NCBI RefSeq assembly: GCF_009720865.1 | Contig: NZ_WNLA01000007.1 | Span: 161,151-225,150, forward strand | Direction of reading: 5' to 3' | Source: Pseudoduganella ginsengisoli | GTDB taxonomy: Bacteria > Pseudomonadota > Gammaproteobacteria > Burkholderiales > Burkholderiaceae_D | DNA: 64,000 nucleotides | Translations under genes and position numbers: made by a program | The notes under the pieces: model-generated | Database searches by the model: none | Seen by the model: the letters and a program-made list of their open reading frames with translations, nothing else | Told to the model about the DNA's origin: nothing | Shown: in pieces, positions 58,042 through 64,000 of the stretch | Numbering within the stretch: position 1 is the first letter of the stretch | Layout: each line of letters begins with the position of its first letter

Positions 58042-59774
58042 TGCCCGCTGATCGTTCCTCTTTCGCATCCACTACTAATGCCATGAAAATTTTGGAAACG
58101 CTTATTCAATCGACCGGTGCGGCGTGGCAGCGCGTCCTGCGCCTGGCCGGGTATCACTTGCGCGCTGCCGGCAGCGCACTGTTGACGGTGTTGGCGCTGC
58201 TGATGTGCTCCGGCGGCGCGCTGGCGCAAACCAACAATGCGCAATTTATTTCCCAGGTGGTGCCGTCCGCCATGATTTCCGGTTCGACCGGCAATCAGGT
58301 CTGGGTCACGGTAAAAAATACCGGCACCAGCACGTGGACGGCTGCCAGCCAGTATTTCCTGGGGTCGCAAAACCCGCAGGACAACGGCACCTGGGGCATG
58401 GGCCGCGTCGCCTTGCCTAATTCGGTCGCGCCAGGCGACAGCGTCACCTTTAACTTCACGGTGACGGCGCCGAGTACGGCGGGTGGTTACAACTTCCAGT
58501 GGCGCATGCTGCGTGAAGGTGTCGAATGGTTTGGCGAATTGACGTCGAACGTGCTGGTGAACTCGACGCCAACGGCGTTTAACGGCGCGGAATTCGTGTC
58601 GCAAAATGTGCCTACAAGCATGACGCCGGGCCAGAGCTATACGGTTCCGGTCACGATGCGCAACAGCGGCACCACCACCTGGACTGCGGCCAACGCCTAT
58701 AAGCTCGGCTCGCAGAATCCTGGCGACAACTCCACATGGGGCACCGGCCGCGTCGACGTGGTGGGCAGCGTGTTGCCTGGGCAGCAGTACACCTTCCAGG
58801 TACCGGCCAAGGCGCCGACGACCCCGGGTACTTACAACTTCCAGTGGAAAATGGTGCGCGAGTTTGTCGAATGGTTCGGCGTACCGTCGACCAATGCGAT
58901 CGTCGCAGTGGGCGTTGCAGGTGAAACCATCACGTATTTCCACAACGACGCTGCCGGTACGCCGCAAGTGGCGACCGATGCCAACGGCAACGTGCTGTGG
59001 AAGGAAACCTACCGTCCATATGGCGACAAGCTGAACAACCAGCCAGCCAGCACCAACAACAACCTGTGGTTCACGGGTAAACCGCATGACAGCAACACCG
59101 GCCTGACCTACATGGGCGCCCGCTACTATGATCCGCTGCTGGGCCGCTTCGTCGGCATGGATCCGCAAGGCGTTGTTCCGGATAACGTCCATAGTTTCAA
59201 CCGCTATGCGTACGCGAACAACAACCCGTACAAGTTCGTTGATCCGGATGGGCATAGCCCGATTGACGTGGCATTCCTCATTTACGACATAGGTAAATTG
59301 GGGGTAGCAATGTATACTGGCGTGGGCGTTGGGGCTGCAGTGGTCGATGTTGGCATGAGCGCGGTTGGCGTGATGAGCCCGATCCCATTTGCAGGCCAAG
59401 CCATGAAGGCTGCACGCGCGGCCGAACGGGCAGTTGAGGTTGCGCGCGTGGCGGAGAAGGCGAATGAAGCCAAGCATGCCGCTAAGGGTGTATCTACCCT
59501 GAAACCTGGACCTTTCGCCAAAGAGTCGATCCCTGGGCATATGGGTAAGCCAACCGCAGCTGAGCAGCGTGAAGTCAATAAGCTGATGGAAAAGCATGGC
59601 TGCCACACCTGTGGTACGAAGAACCCAGGTACGAAGAGTGGTAATTCCATCGTCGATCACCAGCCCGCTCAGGCGCTCGGCGAAACGACAGAATTCTTCC
59701 CGCATTGCATCGATTGCATGCGGCGCCAGGGTGGCGAGGTATTGCAGGAACTTATTAAGAGAGGAACCAACTGA
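58038..59774 (+). CDS. Exported NBR1-Ig / Rhs-core protein with C-terminal HNH-like toxin
   Basis: 578 residues. A long signal peptide (to about 64; hydrophobic ALLTVLALLMCSGGALAQ) precedes two NBR1-type Ig-like domains (about 66-175 and 183-290, each with TWTAA, LGSQNP, TWG and YNFQW). Then Rhs resumes: TYFHNDAAGTPQVATDANG, YRPYG, and the core GLTYMGARYYDPLLGRF to about 405. A hydrophobic, Ala-rich linker follows. The last 60 residues carry C-x2-C (HGCHTCG), DH (IVDHQPAQ) and C-x2-C (PHCIDCMRRQGGEV), typical of zinc-bearing HNH/EndoVII-like nuclease toxins. The start could also be the ATG at 58083. It pairs with the preceding gene, and its stop overlaps the next gene as TGATG. Confidence 0.85.
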   Translation: MMPADRSSFASTTNAMKILETLIQSTGAAWQRVLRLAGYHLRAAGSALLTVLALLMCSGGALAQTNNAQFISQVVPSAMISGSTGNQVWVTVKNTGTSTWTAASQYFLGSQNPQDNGTWGMGRVALPNSVAPGDSVTFNFTVTAPSTAGGYNFQWRMLREGVEWFGELTSNVLVNSTPTAFNGAEFVSQNVPTSMTPGQSYTVPVTMRNSGTTTWTAANAYKLGSQNPGDNSTWGTGRVDVVGSVLPGQQYTFQVPAKAPTTPGTYNFQWKMVREFVEWFGVPSTNAIVAVGVAGETITYFHNDAAGTPQVATDANGNVLWKETYRPYGDKLNNQPASTNNNLWFTGKPHDSNTGLTYMGARYYDPLLGRFVGMDPQGVVPDNVHSFNRYAYANNNPYKFVDPDGHSPIDVAFLIYDIGKLGVAMYTGVGVGAAVVDVGMSAVGVMSPIPFAGQAMKAARAAERAVEVARVAEKANEAKHAAKGVSTLKPGPFAKESIPGHMGKPTAAEQREVNKLMEKHGCHTCGTKNPGTKSGNSIVDHQPAQALGETTEFFPHCIDCMRRQGGEVLQELIKRGTN

Positions 59775-60148
59775 TGCTTCAAGCTACGATTAGCCCTCCG
59801 AACGCGATTTTGTTTGTTTTTGATCCGGCCAACAAAAACGTGATTATTCCTGCCTACGTGGACGGGGAGCTGACGGCAGCAAATGACACATGTGTTTCTG
59901 TCGGAACTCAAGCCGATGTTGATGGCGAGACTGACGTGTCGCTGGGTTTTTTCGATGAAGCGCCAGTTGGGCTGCAGCAGGTGTTCTTGGGGACGATTCA
60001 CATCCCAAGTGGACGGGTGGGCATCGTGACTTCGCAGTTCCAACGCGTGCTGGAACTCGAAGTGCCAATCGGTCCTCTTGCCGTCATGATTTGGGCCGAT
60101 GATCTTCGTATGCCAGCGCGCATTGCTGTGCAGGTCAAGCCTGAATAA
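59774..60148 (+). CDS. Putative immunity protein for the HNH-like Rhs toxin
   Basis: 124 residues, no signal peptide, predicted all-beta (alternating hydrophobic pattern NAILFVFDPANKNVIIPAYV, RVLELEVPIGPLAVMIW). I recognise no family. Its ATG overlaps the toxin gene stop as TGATG, the usual tight coupling of toxin and immunity genes in polymorphic toxin loci. A cytoplasmic location fits a nuclease target. The immunity role is inferred from position only. Confidence 0.6.
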   Translation: MLQATISPPNAILFVFDPANKNVIIPAYVDGELTAANDTCVSVGTQADVDGETDVSLGFFDEAPVGLQQVFLGTIHIPSGRVGIVTSQFQRVLELEVPIGPLAVMIWADDLRMPARIAVQVKPE

Positions 60149-60269
60149 AGCGATGAAGCACTGATAGTTTGAGCTGAACATGCGGGCAGGTTGAGGCGTG
60201 GCGTCTATGAATAATAGGCGTCACGCCGACGTTTGTGCGGCTGGCGCTCAAAAGGCACACAGTTAAAGA

Positions 60270-61496
60270 ATGCTACTGGCAGCAAGTATGAGAGAGCAGA
60301 GAGCGGGGAACGATACGCTGTTATTGCACGGCGTAGACGTCCGCGGCCACACTGCCATACTCCGCTTCGAAGGCATCACCGAAGCCGAAGCCCTGCGTCT
60401 CGCCGCAGCGCGCGGCTTTCGCGTTGCCTCGGTAGAGTTGGAAGCGGCGGCGCGCCCGGCAGCAAGCGGGCGCGCCGCTTTTCCTTTGCTGCTGTTCACC
60501 CAGGAACTGCTGGCCCTGCTAGAAGCCGGCCTGCATCTGAACGAGGCATTGGCCAGTCTGCAAGCCAAGGAGAGCCATGCCGGCGTGGCCGGCGTCATGG
60601 CCGGCATGCTGCAGTCGCTGCTCGAAGGGCACAGCTTTTCCGATGTATTGGCCCAATGGCCACAGCACTTCCCCGATATTTTTGTCGCCACCGTGCGGGC
60701 TGCGGAGCGTACCGGTGACCTGGCGCCGGCATTGTCGCGCTATATCGCCTATCAGCTGCAGTTCGATCAGTTAAAGAAAAAACTGGTCACCGCGGCCATC
60801 TATCCCACCATGCTGCTGGCCGTGGGCAGTTTCGTGACGCTGTTCTTGCTGGGGTACGTGGTGCCGCGTTTTGCCGTGGTGTATGAATCGGCGGGGCGCG
60901 ACATGCCATGGCTGTCCGGCCTGCTGCTGGGGTTTGGCCGCATGGTGGCGGGCCATTGGCAACTGGCGCTGGCCATGGCCGTGGGCGGCGCCGTGCTGTT
61001 GGCCAGCACCCTGTTGCGGCGGCAAGGCCGGACCTGGCTGCTGGAGCGCGTGCTGCGCCTGCCGTGGCTGGCCAGCCGCGTACGCCAATTCCGCCTGGCG
61101 CGTTTTTACCGCGCGCTGAGTTTGCTGCTGGCGTCCGGCATTGCGTTGCCGCGTGCGCTGGGCATGGTGGGCGGCTTGCTGGGACCTCAGTCGCAAGAAC
61201 AGCTGGCGCAGTGCCTGCTGGCGGTACAGCAAGGCCGCAGCCTGTCGTCCGCGCTGGCGGCAGCGGGCCTGGTTGGACCGGTCACGGATTCGCTGATCCA
61301 GGTCGGCGAACGGTCCGGCCAATTGGCGGACATGCTGGAGCGGGCGGCCCGTTTTTCCGACGACCAGTTTGCGCGCTGGGTGGACTGGGCGTCGCGGCTG
61401 CTGGAACCAGTGCTGATGATCGTGATCGGTGTGGTCATCGGCGGCATCGTGGTGTTGATGTATTTACCGATATTTGATTTGGCAGGGAGTCTGTAG
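60270..61496 (+). CDS. Type II secretion / type IV pilus-like inner membrane protein F
   Basis: 408 residues; start either at 60270 or the ATG at 60288. Two GspF domains (about 70-190 and 270-395; LFTQELLALLEAGLHLNEAL and FYRALSLLLASGIALPRAL) with membrane helices near 165-195, 215-240 and the C-terminus. The protein is the platform that couples the ATPase to pseudopilus growth. Its TAG stop overlaps the GTG start of the E ATPase gene. An N-terminal part (about 15-60) resembles the small domain before GspF in PilC-like proteins. Confidence 0.9.
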   Translation: MLLAASMREQRAGNDTLLLHGVDVRGHTAILRFEGITEAEALRLAAARGFRVASVELEAAARPAASGRAAFPLLLFTQELLALLEAGLHLNEALASLQAKESHAGVAGVMAGMLQSLLEGHSFSDVLAQWPQHFPDIFVATVRAAERTGDLAPALSRYIAYQLQFDQLKKKLVTAAIYPTMLLAVGSFVTLFLLGYVVPRFAVVYESAGRDMPWLSGLLLGFGRMVAGHWQLALAMAVGGAVLLASTLLRRQGRTWLLERVLRLPWLASRVRQFRLARFYRALSLLLASGIALPRALGMVGGLLGPQSQEQLAQCLLAVQQGRSLSSALAAAGLVGPVTDSLIQVGERSGQLADMLERAARFSDDQFARWVDWASRLLEPVLMIVIGVVIGGIVVLMYLPIFDLAGSL

Positions 61497-63166
61497 TGAG
61501 GGATATGGACGGCGCATGGCTGACGCCGGAACTGATGGCGCAGGCGCGTTTATGGGCGGCCGAGCATGGCTGCCCGCCAGTCCAGGGGCTGGAGCACCTG
61601 GCCGGACGCGATGGCGCCGCCGTGATGCAGGCGCTGGCCAGCCATTTCGCCTTTCCATTGCTGGACATGCAGCAGCTGCAGGCGCTGCAGCCAGACTTCG
61701 AACGGATTCCTTTCCCTGATTGCGTTGCCCGCGGCGTGCTGCTGGCGGCGCCTTCCTGCCTGGTGCTGACCGATCCCTTCGACAGCGCTGGCGAGGAGTG
61801 GGCGCTGCGCCGCGCCGGCATGGCGGCAGGCATGCCGGCCGTGGTGTTGGCGCATCCGGATGACGTGCGCGCTTTGCTGGCGCAGCATGAACGTGAAATG
61901 CGGGCAGTCGATGGACTCGATACCCAGGAAGCGACGGGGGAAGAACACGACGTCGCAGCCGTCATTACGCTGGCCAGCATCAGTGAAGACGCCAGCGCCG
62001 TCGTCAAGCTGGTCAACTCGACCATCTACGATGCGCTGAAGTTGCGCGCCAGCGATATCCACCTGGAATGCGACGCGGGCAGCCTGCACGTGTCTTACCG
62101 TATCGACGGCGTGCTGGTTCCGATTACCCAGGCGCATGGCACGGAAATGAGCGAGCAAGTCATCTCCCGTATCAAAGTCATGGCGGAACTCGATATTGCC
62201 GAGCGGCGCGTGCCGCAGGATGGCCGCTTCAAGGTGCGGGTCAATGGACGGGACATTGATTTCCGCGTGTCGATCATGCCCAATATCTTTGGCGAAGATG
62301 CGGTATTGCGTTTGCTGGACCGGCAATCGCTGACCGAGCAGGCCAAAGCCTTGCGGCTCGATCACCTGGGGCTGGACCCTGCCGCGATGGCGGCGGTCCG
62401 CAAGCTGGCCCGCAAACCGCACGGCATGCTGCTGGTGACGGGGCCGACGGGTTCCGGCAAGACCACCACGCTGTATGGCGCCATTACGGAAATTCACATG
62501 GGCCGCGAAAAAATCGTCACCATTGAAGACCCGGTGGAATACCGCCTGCCGCGCGTGCTGCAGATTCCCGTGAATGAGAAGAAGGGCCTGACATTTGCCC
62601 GCGGCCTGCGCTCCATCCTGCGCCACGACCCGGACAAGATCATGGTGGGCGAAATCCGCGACGACGAAACCGCCCAGATTGCCGTGCAGGCGGCGCTGAC
62701 CGGGCACCTGGTGTTTACCAGTGTGCACGCCAATAACGTGTTCGATGTGCTGGGCCGCTTCTTGCACATGGGGGTTGACGCCTACAGTTTTGCCGCGGCG
62801 CTGAACGGCATCGTTGCGCAGCGCCTGCTGCGCACGAATTGCCCCCATTGCAGCGTTCCCGTGCAGCCGGACGAGGCAGCCTTGCAGGAAGCCGGGTTAT
62901 CCGCTGCGGACGTGGCGGACTGGGATTTCCGCGCAGGCAAGGGATGCGGCCACTGCCGCGGCGCCGGCTACCAGGGGCGGCGCGCCGTGGCGGAAGTGCT
63001 GGTGCTGGACGACGCGCTGCGTGAAATGATCGTGGCCCGCGCCCCGATCTCGGCGCTGAAACAGTATGCCGCGAGCCAGGGCATGCGCCCTTTACTGGAC
63101 AGTGCGCTGCATGCCGTGGCAAGCGGCGCCACCACGCTGGAAGAGGTGCAACGTGTGGCAGGGTAA
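61496..63166 (+). CDS. GspE/PilB-family secretion ATPase
   Basis: 556 residues from GTG (or ATG at 61505). N-terminal MshEN-like region (about 20-150), then the ATPase: Walker A GPTGSGKTTTLYGAI, Asp box IVTIEDPVEYRLP, Walker B KIMVGEIRDDETAQIAVQAA, His box TSVHANN, and a zinc-binding C-x2-C pair (CPHC, CGHC) typical of GspE/PilB. Powers pilus or pseudopilus assembly. The GspF-GspE order, with a possible GspL/PilM-like gene next, suggests a complete locus continuing past the window. Confidence 0.93.
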   Translation: MRDMDGAWLTPELMAQARLWAAEHGCPPVQGLEHLAGRDGAAVMQALASHFAFPLLDMQQLQALQPDFERIPFPDCVARGVLLAAPSCLVLTDPFDSAGEEWALRRAGMAAGMPAVVLAHPDDVRALLAQHEREMRAVDGLDTQEATGEEHDVAAVITLASISEDASAVVKLVNSTIYDALKLRASDIHLECDAGSLHVSYRIDGVLVPITQAHGTEMSEQVISRIKVMAELDIAERRVPQDGRFKVRVNGRDIDFRVSIMPNIFGEDAVLRLLDRQSLTEQAKALRLDHLGLDPAAMAAVRKLARKPHGMLLVTGPTGSGKTTTLYGAITEIHMGREKIVTIEDPVEYRLPRVLQIPVNEKKGLTFARGLRSILRHDPDKIMVGEIRDDETAQIAVQAALTGHLVFTSVHANNVFDVLGRFLHMGVDAYSFAAALNGIVAQRLLRTNCPHCSVPVQPDEAALQEAGLSAADVADWDFRAGKGCGHCRGAGYQGRRAVAEVLVLDDALREMIVARAPISALKQYAASQGMRPLLDSALHAVASGATTLEEVQRVAG

Positions 63167-63944
63167 GAGAGCGCGCGCCGTGCTGTTCGTGGCGTTGCGC
63201 AGCGATATGCTGGAATGGGCGCTGCGCAAGGGCGGGCGCTGGGATGCGCAGGGCAGCTTGCCGCTGCCGGCCGATGGCGGCGGCATGGCCGGCGTTGCCG
63301 GTGCATTGCGCCAGCTGGCAACGCGATGGGGGGATGGCGTGGCGTCCAGTCCCGGCGAAGTGCGCGTGGTGGTGGCGGATTATTGGCTGCGTACGGCCAC
63401 GCTGCCATGGAACCGCGCTTTGCAGCGTGATGTGGAGGCGGCCGCTTATGTGCAGGCGCAACTGGCCGCCGCCGGCCACGCGCTGGAGCCGGGCGATGTG
63501 GTGCGCCATGGCGATGGCTTGCCGGGCCGCCCCGTGCTGGCGGTGGTCTATCCCGTGGCGTTATGGGCGGCGCTGGCCGACCTGCAGCGTGAACTGGGTG
63601 CCGCTGTCACGTCCGTGCTGCCGTGCAGTGTGCTGGCATGGACTTGTCTGCCGCGGCGGGGTTGGCTGCAGCCGGCCATGCTGGGCGTGAGCGATGGTGT
63701 CCTGGCAATGCTGTTGCGCGGCGCCGGAAGCGAATTGCAAGAGGTGACAGTACGGCAAGGCGGCAAGCCGATGGTGACGATCCTGCGCCAGCGGGCGCTG
63801 ATGCGGGAAGCCGGCGCCGTTGCTGCGGCGGAGTTGCCGGTGGTGGATCTGGCGCCCGGCGAACCCGTGCCGGCCCACAGCGGCCAGCACGTCATTTGGC
63901 CGCGCCACCCGGCCGCCGCCGCATCCCATACCGCAACGCCCTGA
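63153..63944 (+). CDS. Unidentified protein of the secretion locus, possibly PilM/GspL-like
   Basis: About 263 residues from GTG at 63153, with GAAGAGG upstream and a 14-bp overlap with the E ATPase gene; an ATG at 63210 is an alternative. No clear family. The pattern ARAVLFVALRSDMLEWALRKG at the start and the mixed alpha-beta middle could be an actin-like N-terminal domain as in GspL or MshI, but this is weak. The end is Ala/Pro-rich. Position after F and E genes suggests a cytoplasmic assembly component. The last 56 bp of the window show no further gene start. Confidence 0.5.
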   Translation: MWQGKRARAVLFVALRSDMLEWALRKGGRWDAQGSLPLPADGGGMAGVAGALRQLATRWGDGVASSPGEVRVVVADYWLRTATLPWNRALQRDVEAAAYVQAQLAAAGHALEPGDVVRHGDGLPGRPVLAVVYPVALWAALADLQRELGAAVTSVLPCSVLAWTCLPRRGWLQPAMLGVSDGVLAMLLRGAGSELQEVTVRQGGKPMVTILRQRALMREAGAVAAAELPVVDLAPGEPVPAHSGQHVIWPRHPAAAASHTATP

Positions 63945-64000
63945 CACCTCATCAAAAGCCGGTGCACCCCGCCCCCGCGGGAGTTCCGCCGCGGTACCCC

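Noticed and set aside
55639..58068. About 800-codon minus-strand frame opposite the Rhs gene
   Set aside because: Mirror of YD repeats; composition is repetitive and biologically unconvincing.

Overview
The window looks like chromosome of a high-GC betaproteobacterium, most likely an Oxalobacteraceae member (Massilia, Duganella or Janthinobacterium type). That is an inference from the gene order mnmG-rsmG-parA-parB-atpIBEFHAGDC with parS sites in front of mnmG, from a bifunctional PutA controlled by an Lrp-type regulator, from DUF4214/RTX secreted proteins, and from codon usage. I saw no rRNA, tRNA, CRISPR array or intact insertion sequence.

Region 1 (1-5.5 kb) is accessory. It holds the end of a HipA-like kinase, a secreted lectin/FN3/sugar-dehydrogenase fusion, a doubly broken rhuM remnant, and a type VI secretion style cargo cassette (PAAR protein, lytic transglycosylase, small exported protein). 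The transglycosylase is frameshifted so that it reads into the small downstream gene. Region 2 (5.9-25 kb) is mostly housekeeping and metabolism: glmS and glmU (UDP-GlcNAc synthesis), rsmD, coaD, a ferredoxin, a chemoreceptor, lrp and putA (proline use), and two transcription regulators. One large RTX metalloprotease sits between two stretches full of DnaA-box-like words. A REP-associated tyrosine transposase lies between matching GGGCCTGGCCCC palindromes.

Region 3 (25-42 kb) carries mtnN, a membrane GGDEF-EAL protein flanked by three diverged copies of a roughly 200-bp intergenic element, a nitronate monooxygenase plus GMC oxidoreductase pair, a full branched-chain amino acid (Liv) ABC transporter operon, a 3-hydroxybutyrate oligomer hydrolase, an iron-type alcohol dehydrogenase and a TSUP permease. 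Region 4 (42-54.4 kb) is the chromosome-partition and energy core: four clustered parS sites, mnmG, rsmG, parA, parB and the complete F1Fo ATP synthase operon. A fifth perfect parS lies inside livM. Directly upstream of parA is a tandem array of nine 9-bp units that no standard feature type explains.

Region 5 (54.5-64 kb) is accessory again: an Rhs polymorphic toxin split into two Sec-exported proteins, with NBR1-type Ig domains at the seam and a C-terminal HNH-like toxin, followed by an overlapping putative immunity gene. Then comes the start of a type II secretion / type IV pilus-like locus (F protein, E ATPase, unidentified third gene).

The most unusual signals are the 9-bp array before parA, the three-copy DnaA-box element around the GGDEF-EAL gene, the split Rhs toxin, the frameshifted effector running into its putative immunity gene, and the dense DnaA-box-like array at 8.4-8.7 kb.
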